The notes below the pieces were generated by a model that saw nothing but the letters and a program-made list of their open reading frames with translations, had not been told where the DNA came from and searched no databases. DNA of 45,418 nucleotides from Paracoccaceae bacterium. GTDB lineage: Bacteria; Pseudomonadota; Alphaproteobacteria; Rhodobacterales; Rhodobacteraceae. The stretch spans positions 1 to 45,418 of the forward strand of contig JACVZW010000043.1 in the NCBI GenBank assembly GCA_014654775.1, written 5' to 3'. Each line of letters starts with the position of its first letter. The first letter of the stretch is position 1. Positions 7,718-15,214 of this stretch are shown here, one piece after another. Position numbers and translations under genes: made by a program.

Positions 7718-9593
7718 CCGTCTTCGGCGCGGTGACGGCGTCCGGTTCGGATTCGGCGCTGTGGAACTGGCCGTGGTGGGTCTTGTCCCAGTGGAAGGGG
7801 CGCAAGGGCGCTTCGCCGATGGCTTTGACCGTGGCGATGCTGCCCAGCAGGCCATAGGGTTTGAGCAGCAGCAGCCGCCAGCCCGGGCTGGCATGGCCCG
7901 TGCGGCGCATAGCCAGCAGGACAAAGGCGAAATCTGCAAGCTGGAGTGCCGCGAGCGACAGCAGCAGCCAGCCACCCGTGATGGAAGGAAGCCAGTCGGG
8001 CGGGCCGTTCGGCAGGCTTTGCAGCCAGAGCAGCAGGATGAGCGGGCCTGTCACGCCATGGATCAGCGAGCCGAGCAGCAGCGCCTGCACGGCAAGGAAA
8101 CGGCGCAGTCCGAGATCGCGCAGGAGCGCGCGGGGCGCGCGCATATGGACCAGCCATGTCATCAGATAGCCCTTGGACCAGCGCGAGCGTTGCTTGATCC
8201 ACGGGCGCATGCGGCAGTTCGCCTCTTCCATCGTGGTGCTGTCGAGCATGGCTGTGGACAGGCCCATGCGGGCGAGGCGCAGGCCGAGATCGGCATCCTC
8301 GGTCACGTTATGGGCATCCCAACCGCCTGCCGCCTCGATCCGGTCGCGCCGCAGGAAGAGGGTGGTGCCGCCCAAGGGCATCGGCAGGCCCAGCCGTTCC
8401 AGCCCCGGCAGAAAGAGACGGAACCAGAGCGCGTATTCCATCGTGAAGCAGCGGGCGATCCAGTTGGTGCCGGGATTGTAGAAATCCAGCGCCCCTTGCA
8501 GGCAGGCCAGATCGGGCGGGGCGGCGTCAAACATGGCGGCGACTTTGCGCAGCTGATCGGGGGCGGGGGCATCTTCGGCATCCCAGATGCCGATGATGTT
8601 GCCCCGGCAGAAATCCAGCCCGAAATTGAGTGCGCGCGGCTTGGTGCGGACGCGGCCGCGCGGCACAGCGAGGACGCGCACCCCTTGCGGCAGGCGTGCG
8701 GCGGCGAGGGTGCTGCGGGTGGGGGTGTCGTCTTCCTCGGTCAGGATCAGGATGTCGAGCCGGTCGGCGGGATAGTCGATGCGGGCAAGGCGGGCGAGGA
8801 GGCGGGTGGCAATCTCGGCCTCGCCATAAAGGGGGATGAGGACGGAGATCAGGGGAAGCAGGTCATCGGGCAGGGGTGGCGGTCCGCTGGGTGGGCCGTG
8901 GCGGAGGCTGGCGCTGCAGGCGGCGACCTTGAGCAGGAAGAGCGCGTAGAGGCTGACCAGACCGATGACCAGAAAGACCGTCAGCGTGGTCTTGGGGGCG
9001 AGGAAGAGGCCTGCGAGGGTGGCGAGGACAAGGGCGCCGAAAACGATGGCGATGGCGCGGTGGTTCAGGCTGCGGGCGCTGTCGCGGCCGGGCAGGGCAT
9101 GTTCGGCATCGTCGGTGAGGGCGGCGCCTGCATGGGCAAGAAGCGCAGCCTCGATCCGGTCGCGCGGACAGGGCAGGGGGCGGATCGCCGGGCCGAAGCA
9201 TGCGGCAAGGGTGGCGTGGTGGGTTTCGACGGCGGTGGGGCTGGCGGCGAGGATGAGCGTTTCGCCGTCGCGGACCTGCCAAGGCAGGAGGCCGTGGCGC
9301 AGGCAAAGGCGGGCGGTATAGCGGGCGATCAGCGCCGGGTCAGGCGGGACGGCGACGGGATCGAAGACGGGCGCGACGCTGCGGGGGCGCGACAGATCGG
9401 CGGCATGGCGGAAGGCGGCGGGTGCCTCGGCAAAGCCGCCGCTCTGGGCCGAGGCAGGGGAAGGCTCGGTCAGGGTCTTGGTGGGGCGGCGCAGGCGCAA
9501 GGGGCCGCCGAGGGGGGCGAGGCTGGCCATGCGATGAGGCGGGCGCGACGGGACAGCCGCGCCGACCGGGCGGTCGGGAGGTGGGGGGGGCAT
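7659..9593 (-). CDS. GT2 glycosyltransferase with N-terminal GspE/MshE-like domain, membrane bound
   Basis: Protein of 644 residues, ATG at 9593 preceded by AGGAG 9 bp upstream. Residues 1-70 are Pro/Ala-rich and probably disordered. Residues about 80-155 resemble the N-terminal domain of type II secretion ATPases (GspE/MshEN), which in some proteins binds cyclic di-GMP. Two membrane helices follow (about 180-225). The GT2 catalytic domain (250-480) has DAED (338-341, sugar-nucleotide/metal), TEDADLGLRL (acid at 432-433) and QRSRW (468-472), the signature of processive polysaccharide synthases. More membrane helices follow (about 495-590). It probably extends an exopolysaccharide across the inner membrane. 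A perfect CtrA box lies 46 bp upstream of the start. The last 59 bp overlap the convergent GntR gene. Confidence 0.87.
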   Translation of the reverse strand: MPPPPPDRPVGAAVPSRPPHRMASLAPLGGPLRLRRPTKTLTEPSPASAQSGGFAEAPAAFRHAADLSRPRSVAPVFDPVAVPPDPALIARYTARLCLRHGLLPWQVRDGETLILAASPTAVETHHATLAACFGPAIRPLPCPRDRIEAALLAHAGAALTDDAEHALPGRDSARSLNHRAIAIVFGALVLATLAGLFLAPKTTLTVFLVIGLVSLYALFLLKVAACSASLRHGPPSGPPPLPDDLLPLISVLIPLYGEAEIATRLLARLARIDYPADRLDILILTEEDDTPTRSTLAAARLPQGVRVLAVPRGRVRTKPRALNFGLDFCRGNIIGIWDAEDAPAPDQLRKVAAMFDAAPPDLACLQGALDFYNPGTNWIARCFTMEYALWFRLFLPGLERLGLPMPLGGTTLFLRRDRIEAAGGWDAHNVTEDADLGLRLARMGLSTAMLDSTTMEEANCRMRPWIKQRSRWSKGYLMTWLVHMRAPRALLRDLGLRRFLAVQALLLGSLIHGVTGPLILLLWLQSLPNGPPDWLPSITGGWLLLSLAALQLADFAFVLLAMRRTGHASPGWRLLLLKPYGLLGSIATVKAIGEAPLRPFHWDKTHHGQFHSAESEPDAVTAPKTVSASLSRPPPPAGASRRPC

Positions 9594-9638
9594 CAGGTCT
9601 GGCTCCTGCGAGGCGGGGCCAGATTGGGCGGGTGAGGG

Positions 9639-9654
9639 TTAAAGACCGATTAAC
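9639..9654 (-). promoter_or_regulatory. Perfect CtrA box ahead of the glycosyltransferase
   Basis: On the minus strand this reads GTTAATCGGTCTTTAAC, that is TTAA, exactly seven bases, TTAAC. This matches the CtrA consensus TTAA-N7-TTAAC fully, in both orientations. It lies 46 bp upstream of the glycosyltransferase ATG and could also reach the region past the carA stop, but no gene starts there. CtrA is the alphaproteobacterial cell-cycle/motility response regulator. Confidence 0.7.
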
Positions 9655-9719
9655 GGGTGAAGGTTTTCTTGCGATGGTCGCGCAAGGCTGTCCGTTTGGC
9701 GGAACGGGCGGTCTGCGGA

Positions 9720-10874
9720 TCAGGCGGCGCGGCGGTCGCGCAGCGCGTCGGCGAAGCGTTCGAAGAGGTAGTAGCTGTCTTGCGGGCCGGGCGAGGCCTC
9801 GGGGTGGTACTGGACCGAGAAGATCGGTTTCCCATCCACCGCGATGCCGCAATTGGAACCGTCGAAGAGGGAGACATGCGTCTCGCTCACGCCTTTCGGC
9901 AGGGTTTGGCTGTCCACGGTGAAGCCATGGTTCATCGAGGTGATCTCGACCTTCCCGGTGGTGAGGTCCTTGACGGGGTGGTTCGCGCCGTGATGGCCGT
10001 GGTTCATCTTGACGGTCTTGGCGCCGAGCGCCAGCGCAAGCATTTGGTGGCCGAGGCAGATGCCGAAGAGCGGCAGGTCGCGGGCCAGCACGCCTTGGAT
10101 CATCGGGACGGCATAGGCACCGGTCGCGGCGGGGTCGCCGGGGCCGTTGGACAGGAAGACGCCTTCGGGGTTCAGCGCGAGCACGTCCTCGGCTGTGGCG
10201 GAGGCGGGCAGGACGGTGACGTCGCAGCCTGCCGAGGCGAGGCAGCGCAGGATGTTGCGTTTGGCGCCGTAGTCGATGGCGACGACGCGGAAGCCGTCGC
10301 CCGTGCGCTTGGTATAGCCTTCGGGCCATGCCCAACGCTTTTCGTCCCAGCGGTAGGATTGGGTGCAGGTCACGTCCTTGGCGAGGTCAAGGCCGACGAG
10401 GCCCTTCCAGGCGCGGGCCTTGGCGACGAGGGCGGCGATGTCGAAATTGCCCGCCGGATCATGGGCCAGCGCCACATGGGGCGCGCCCTGCTGGCGGATG
10501 GCGCGGGTCAGGCGGCGGGTGTCGATGCCGCCGATGCCGATGCGGCCCTTCTGCGTCAGCCAGTGGGTGAGTTCGTCCTTGGACCGCCAGTTGGAGGGTT
10601 CGGTCGGGTCCCATTTCACCACCATGCCGGCGGCGACGGGGGTGCCGGTTTCGTCATCTTCGGGGGTGACGCCCACGTTGCCGACATGGGGGAAGGTGAA
10701 GGTCACGACCTGACCGGCATAGGAGGGGTCGGTCATGATTTCCTGATAGCCGGTCATGGCGGTGTTGAAGACAAGCTCTGCCACCGTTTCGCCCGTGGCG
10801 CCGAAGCCTTTGCCGTAGAAGACCGTCCCGTCGGAGAGTGCGAGGCATGCGGTCGGTTTCGCAGAAGCGGGCAT
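9720..10874 (-). CDS. carA: Carbamoyl-phosphate synthase small (glutaminase) subunit
   Basis: Protein of 384 residues from the ATG at 10874, which has AGGAGAG upstream; an in-frame ATG at 10895 lacks this. It hydrolyses glutamine and passes ammonia to the large subunit CarB, feeding arginine and pyrimidine synthesis. The N-terminal domain (1-150) has FNTAMTGYQEIMTDPSYAGQ. The C-terminal class I glutamine amidotransferase domain has LFGICLGHQML with catalytic Cys273 and the downstream QYHPEASPGP carrying the His/Glu partners. Length matches the family (about 380). carB is not in the window. The gene diverges from yqeY, an arrangement I associate with Rhodobacteraceae. Confidence 0.96.
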   Translation of the reverse strand: MPASAKPTACLALSDGTVFYGKGFGATGETVAELVFNTAMTGYQEIMTDPSYAGQVVTFTFPHVGNVGVTPEDDETGTPVAAGMVVKWDPTEPSNWRSKDELTHWLTQKGRIGIGGIDTRRLTRAIRQQGAPHVALAHDPAGNFDIAALVAKARAWKGLVGLDLAKDVTCTQSYRWDEKRWAWPEGYTKRTGDGFRVVAIDYGAKRNILRCLASAGCDVTVLPASATAEDVLALNPEGVFLSNGPGDPAATGAYAVPMIQGVLARDLPLFGICLGHQMLALALGAKTVKMNHGHHGANHPVKDLTTGKVEITSMNHGFTVDSQTLPKGVSETHVSLFDGSNCGIAVDGKPIFSVQYHPEASPGPQDSYYLFERFADALRDRRAA

Positions 10875-11055
10875 GGGCGACTCTCCTATCGGCAAATTGC
10901 GCGGACACTAGTGGGGACGCAGGGCGGGGTCAAGGCTTTGGGGCAAAAGGAATACATAGGTATTTCAATGACTTGGTTCGGAAGGGCGCTGTTGTGGCGC
11001 GGCGCGGGACAGGCTATGGTGGCGCTTCATGCCAACCTTTGGGGAAAGGTGACAG

Positions 11056-11514
11056 ATGTCTTTGCGCGAAAGGCTGCAGGCCGCGCTGAAAGAGGCGATG
11101 AAGGCGAAGGAGGCGGACCGCCTGTCCACGCTGCGCCTGATCAATGCTGCCATCAAGGACCGCGAGATCGCCAGCCGAGGCGAGGCGACCGAGATGGAGG
11201 TGGGCGATCCCGAAATCCTTGCCATCATGGGGAAGATGGTGAAGCAGCGGCAGGAAAGCGTGCGCGCCTATGAAGAGGGCGGACGGCTGGAACTGGCCGA
11301 GAAAGAAATGAACGAAATCCGGGTGATCGAGGAGTTTCTGCCTCGCCAGCTTTCGGCCGATGAGGTGGAGGCGGCGGTCAAGGCCGCGATCGCCGAGGTG
11401 GGGGCCAGCGGCATCCGCGACATGGGGCGCGTGATGGCGGTGCTGAAGGGGAAATACACCGGCCAGATGGATTTCGGCGCGGTGGGGCCGAAGGTGAAGG
11501 ACCTGCTGGCCTGA
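11056..11514 (+). CDS. GatB/YqeY domain protein
   Basis: Protein of 152 residues with the full YqeY fold: a helical N-terminus (LRERLQAALKEAMKAKEADRLSTLRLINAAIKDREI) and a C-terminal domain like the tail of the GatB amidotransferase subunit (about 85-152, with EEFLPRQLSADEVEAAV and DMGRVMAVLKGKY). GatB tail domains contact tRNA, but free-standing YqeY proteins have no firmly settled role. ATG at 11056 follows an AAAGGTG ribosome-binding site. The gene diverges from carA across about 180 bp. Confidence 0.92.
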   Translation: MSLRERLQAALKEAMKAKEADRLSTLRLINAAIKDREIASRGEATEMEVGDPEILAIMGKMVKQRQESVRAYEEGGRLELAEKEMNEIRVIEEFLPRQLSADEVEAAVKAAIAEVGASGIRDMGRVMAVLKGKYTGQMDFGAVGPKVKDLLA

Positions 11515-11538
11515 GATCAGGTTTCAATGTGAAGGGGG

Positions 11539-11557
11539 CGGGGGCCGGATGGCCCCG
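11539..11557 (+). terminator. GC hairpin downstream of yqeY-type gene
   Basis: Arms GGGGCC and GGCCCC around GGAT, 25 bp past the stop codon. No T-run follows, so it may act as a processing or stabilising stem rather than a strong terminator. Confidence 0.4.
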
Positions 11558-11717
11558 ACGCATCCCAGCCTGGAAGGTTTCCAAGCTTTTGGCGTAAAGC
11601 TGCGGGGCTGCGCCGACGCGAGCCATCACGGGCGTCGGTCACGTCCGTCATGTCTGGCCATCAAGGCTCCGTGCGCGGCTCCTGCCCGCTGCGGACGCGT
11701 TTTGGTCACGGGCAGGA

Positions 11718-12587
11718 TCAGCCCCTCTTTGCCCACATCGGCGACAGGATCAGGCCTCGTCGGGTTGCCATGATGACAAGCACCACTCCGGCTGCCGTGC
11801 AGAGCAGACAGGCGATGATCGAGGCTTCGACGCCGAACGTGCCGCCCGTCATCAGCTCCGGCCCCTCGACCACCGCCTGCAAGAGGCCCGGGGGCATTTC
11901 TACCCCCGACACCGCCCCTGAAAAGATCGCGGCCTGCGCGAAGTTCCAAGACATGTGGAGGCCGATCGACAGCCAAAGGCGGCGGGTGAGCATATAGGCG
12001 GCGGCCAACAGGAGTCCGGCTTCCAGTGAAACGAAGATGGCACCGATTATGGTTGCGTCCGGATTGCCCAGATGCCGGGCGCCGAAGAAGGCCGAGGTAG
12101 CGATCAGGGCAATGAAACTGCCAAGGTATTCCTCGGCCACGCGAAACAGGACACCGCGATAGATCAACTCTTCTAGGAAGGCCGAACTGATGGCGAGCGG
12201 GATGAAAGGGAGCATCACCGTCACTGGGTTCATCCCTTCGACGCGGTAATAGCCCAGAAGGAAAAGGACAAGGATCGTTGTCGAGTAGAGCCCGAAGCCC
12301 AGAAGCAGGCCCAGCCCGAACTCGCCCCCCGCGCCGGCGGTGGACAATTCGGTGACCGGTCGGTTTTCGATCACACGGACGAAGACCAAGTAGACCGCAA
12401 GCGCCAGCGCCACAATAAGCAGCACCAGCGCGAGGGCGGTCGGCGTTGAGTCCTGGTAGGTGTCCATGACGCCGTTGCTGATCCCCATGCCAACGAACAG
12501 GACACCGCCCAGCAGCGCAATGCGCAGCAGCGGGAACATGAGGATCCTGCGGATGGTCGAAACGAGGGGCGACGGCGTGGCAGTCAT
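11718..12587 (-). CDS. CPBP family intramembrane glutamic endopeptidase (paralogue 1)
   Basis: Protein of 289 residues with about seven to eight hydrophobic segments. The CPBP (Abi/Rce1-like) active-site motifs are complete: EELIYR (E139, E140, R144), FGARH (F168, H172) and HMSWN (H211, N215). Members cleave substrates inside the membrane; roles include CAAX-type processing, bacteriocin maturation or self-immunity, and holding partner proteins. The target here is unknown. It lies 232 bp downstream of a second CPBP gene on the same strand and the two proteins align from end to end, so this is a tandem duplication. No bacteriocin-like small gene was seen next to it. Confidence 0.87.
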   Translation of the reverse strand: MTATPSPLVSTIRRILMFPLLRIALLGGVLFVGMGISNGVMDTYQDSTPTALALVLLIVALALAVYLVFVRVIENRPVTELSTAGAGGEFGLGLLLGFGLYSTTILVLFLLGYYRVEGMNPVTVMLPFIPLAISSAFLEELIYRGVLFRVAEEYLGSFIALIATSAFFGARHLGNPDATIIGAIFVSLEAGLLLAAAYMLTRRLWLSIGLHMSWNFAQAAIFSGAVSGVEMPPGLLQAVVEGPELMTGGTFGVEASIIACLLCTAAGVVLVIMATRRGLILSPMWAKRG

Positions 12588-12819
12588 CGTGACGCAACCT
12601 TCTGGGTTGGTTCAGGGATGGATCGGGGCGTGTCAGTCTGCGGCGGTCGCGCAATCTTGGGGCGGACCGGTCGGAATAGGGGCGCGGGTCGTCTGACCGA
12701 ATGCAGTGGCGCAAGCTGGAAGACGCATGCGGCCCTTTCCGTCAGGTCCGCGTCCGGCCCATGCCCGGGAAGGTGGAACTGCGAACCGGTTACCGCGGCC
12801 CGGCAAAGGCAGCCTTTCC

Positions 12820-13680
12820 TTAGCGTTTCCAAATGGGCGGCACGACGTGCCCCCGGCGGATCGCCATCATGAGCAGGATCACCCCCGTCGTGGTGCAGAA
12901 GATGAGCGCGAAGAGCGACTGTTCCATGCCGAAGGCCCCCCCCGTCAGCAGGGTCGGCCCCTCGATCACCGCCTTCAGCAGACCCGCTTCTCCGGGCCCA
13001 CCGGAGACGACGCCGGAGTAGATCCCCTCTTGGACAAAGTTCCAACCCATGTGAAAGCCCATACACAGCCAAAGGCGACGGGTGACCATATAGGCGGCCG
13101 ACAGCAGCAGCCCGGCCTCGATGCTGATGTAGATTGCCCCGGTCAGCGTGGCGGCGGGGTTCATCAGATGCAGGAAGCCGAAGACGAAAGATGAGGCCAA
13201 GATTGCGACCCAACTGCCAAAGAGGGATTCCACCGATCCGTGCAATACGCCGCGAAAGATCAGTTCTTCGAAGGCGCCCGACTTGATCGCCAGCGCCACT
13301 GCGGGAAGAACGAATGCTATGGGGTTGAGCCCTTCAATCTTGTAGTATCCAAGCAGGATCAGCGCCAGGACACAGGCCGAGTAGAGCCCCACGCCGGTGA
13401 GCAAGCCAATGGCCCATTCGCGGCCTATGCCCGAGGTCGAAAGCTCGTTCACCTTGCGGCGTTCGATGAATTGTCCGTAGGCGATGTAGAGCGCGATCGC
13501 AGCCAGAGCGAGGCCAAGCTGGACCGCGATGCTGAGCAGGGGTCGATCATGAAACTGAGCAAGGCGCCCTTCTGCCCACGCCATGAAGTAAAACAACACG
13601 CCGCCCAAAACGATCAGGCGGATCAGCGGATGGGCAACGCGCAGCCACATGGGCTGATCGGGGGCAGATGTGTCACTCAT
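12820..13680 (-). CDS. CPBP family intramembrane glutamic endopeptidase (paralogue 2)
   Basis: Protein of 286 residues, with an AAGGGA ribosome-binding site ahead of the ATG at 13680. It has the same membrane layout as its downstream neighbour and complete catalytic motifs: EELIFR (E138, E139, R143), FGFLH (F167, H171) and HMGWN (H210, N214). The stretches around these motifs and the YMxTRRLWL segment are almost identical between the two copies, while the N-termini and the last 70 residues have diverged. Both copies therefore look active and under selection. The gap to the next gene (232 bp) is long for a tight operon, but both point the same way and could share a promoter upstream of 13680. 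Confidence 0.87.
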   Translation of the reverse strand: MSDTSAPDQPMWLRVAHPLIRLIVLGGVLFYFMAWAEGRLAQFHDRPLLSIAVQLGLALAAIALYIAYGQFIERRKVNELSTSGIGREWAIGLLTGVGLYSACVLALILLGYYKIEGLNPIAFVLPAVALAIKSGAFEELIFRGVLHGSVESLFGSWVAILASSFVFGFLHLMNPAATLTGAIYISIEAGLLLSAAYMVTRRLWLCMGFHMGWNFVQEGIYSGVVSGGPGEAGLLKAVIEGPTLLTGGAFGMEQSLFALIFCTTTGVILLMMAIRRGHVVPPIWKR

Positions 13681-14329
13681 GATGGTCCCTTCCCTTTGTT
13701 TTTTATTTCAGGCGTCCGCGAAGGTGATCGCCCTCTCCCGTTCCGTCCAAGACCGACGCTTGGGCAGCAAACCACCGCCCTAGGTCGCCACTTGCATCCG
13801 GCCTGTCGCCCCTGCCGCCAGAAACGGCAGGAGGCCGTCGCTCGTCTTGCTAGACTGCGCTGACTGTCGTCAGCATCGCCATTGCAGGCTGATCGCTAGA
13901 AGGCCCGGAAAGTCGCGGCTATCCGGTTTGCGAAATCGCGGGCGGTGTCCTTGCTGCGGAAGGGCGGGCAGGATTGCTAACGGAACCTGCGTGCGCGGTC
14001 CTTTGCGATAGGGGCCGACGAAGTCAGTCGTGGCGCGGTCGGCCGCCGCAACCGGCGCGCCGAGGGATATCGCGGTGACCTGCCCCCCGGGGCTTTGCCC
14101 GCAGGTGCGCGGACACCGGCATGAGGTCGCGCGACGCAAGGTCGACGTCGACTGCAATGCCAGCGAACGGCCGCTTTCCGGCCGTCGCAGACCTCCGATA
14201 TCGCGCCACGAACCGAGATGAAGCCCGCCGCAGTCGTGTGGCGGGCTTCGTCCGATGGTCCAGCGACCGGGCCGTGTCCTCCCTGTCGGCAGGCGTCACG
14301 GATGGCCCTGCCCCCCTTTCCTTTTCTCG
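13681..14329. other. 650-bp region with no convincing gene
   Basis: Short open frames exist on both strands, but none has a believable start, codon pattern or family resemblance. The stretch holds two hairpins (14167-14185 and 14220-14249) and the probable promoter of the CPBP gene near its left end, including an AT-rich run around 13695. It may contain a decayed gene: a short minus-strand frame ending near 13896 reads like a protein C-terminus (DTARDFANRIAATFRAF), but it is cut by a stop upstream. Confidence 0.5.
14220..14249. terminator. Strong 10-bp stem hairpin downstream of the carrier gene
   Basis: Arms GAAGCCCGCC and GGCGGGCTTC are perfectly complementary around a 10-base loop, about 80 bp past the stop codon of the BASS-type carrier gene. 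No long T-run follows on the minus strand; it could serve either strand. Confidence 0.5.
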
Positions 14330-15211
14330 TCAGAGCAGGGATTGCGGCAGGGTCTGCTGCGACCGTGCATCGATGCGGCGGAACCAGAGTGTCAGCGCGC
14401 TGGACGTGATCACGATGAAGAGCGAGTAGAGCACGGGGATCGCGAGGATCTCTTGCTGCTGGGTGCCCGCGAAGGTCAACACGACCAGCGCCACGGCCAG
14501 TGGGCCGTTCTGGATGCCCGTCTCAAGGGCGATGGTGCGGCCGTCGCGGGGATGAAGGTTCAGAAGGCGCGACAGCCCGTAACCGCACAGGAAGCCCATA
14601 AGCCCCAGCGCAATGGCCGCGAGGAAGACCGAGGCTGGCGTGCCCAGAAGGAAGCCCCAGTTGCGCGGCACCCAGGACACCAGCAGGAAGACGATGAAGA
14701 TGATCCCCAGCGCCGACCCGCCCAGTTCCACCAGCGCGCCCACATTGGCGTTCCAGCGCCGGAGCGCCATGCCGATGGCGACGGGCACGAGCAGCAGAAA
14801 AAGCGTGACGATGATGTTCTCGGCGGGAATGTCCACGTTCAGGCCCGTCGCGTAGAGGACGAGAAGGAGCGGAATCAGGATCACGCCGAAGACGGTGGAA
14901 TTCACCGTCATCAGCACCGAAAGCGCCAGATTGCCCTTGGAGAAATAGGTGAAGATGTTCGAGGTCGTGCCCCCCGGCATGCAGCCCATGATGAGAAGGC
15001 CGATCTTCACCGGCTCGCTGACCGGCAGGGTCAGGGCGAGGGTGAAGGCGATGAGCGGCATGAAGCCGTATTGCGAGACAAGCCCGATGCCAAGCCCATA
15101 GGGCCGTTTCAAGGCGGAAGTGAAATCGCGCGGGGTGAGGGAGGCCCCCATGCCCAGCATGATCACGGCGATCATCAGCGCGAGGATGGCCTGTTCCAGC
15201 GGTCCGACCAT
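14330..15211 (-). CDS. Bile acid:sodium symporter (BASS) family transporter
   Basis: Protein of 293 residues with 9-10 predicted membrane helices. The family signatures are clear: GCMPGGTTSNIFTYFSKGNLALS near residue 95-117 (first broken helix and sodium site) and ETGIQNGPLAVALV near residue 230-243 (second crossover helix). BASS proteins import organic anions with Na+; bacterial members carry bile acids, pantoate, pyruvate or other small carboxylates, so the substrate is open. Its start lies 3 bp after the stop of... the gene order on the minus strand is acyl-CoA ligase downstream of it being absent: this gene precedes nothing closer, while the acyl-CoA ligase gene ends at 15215, just upstream. 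The two are therefore co-transcribed, ligase first, which hints that the cargo may be an organic acid that is later activated with CoA. Confidence 0.9.
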   Translation of the reverse strand: MVGPLEQAILALMIAVIMLGMGASLTPRDFTSALKRPYGLGIGLVSQYGFMPLIAFTLALTLPVSEPVKIGLLIMGCMPGGTTSNIFTYFSKGNLALSVLMTVNSTVFGVILIPLLLVLYATGLNVDIPAENIIVTLFLLLVPVAIGMALRRWNANVGALVELGGSALGIIFIVFLLVSWVPRNWGFLLGTPASVFLAAIALGLMGFLCGYGLSRLLNLHPRDGRTIALETGIQNGPLAVALVVLTFAGTQQQEILAIPVLYSLFIVITSSALTLWFRRIDARSQQTLPQSLL

Positions 15212-15214
15212 GGC

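Noticed and set aside
12588-12819. Possible small bacteriocin-like gene between the two CPBP genes
   Set aside because: No frame with a plausible start and a double-glycine or hydrophobic peptide pattern was found.
14167-14185. Hairpin ACGGCCG/CGGCCGT
   Set aside because: Short GC-rich inverted repeats like this are expected by chance in such DNA, and no gene ends at it.
13870-14299. Short minus-strand frames in the 650-bp gap, including a C-terminus-like stretch ending near 13896
   Set aside because: Interrupted by stops, no start or family; could be a decayed gene, but the evidence is too weak to annotate.
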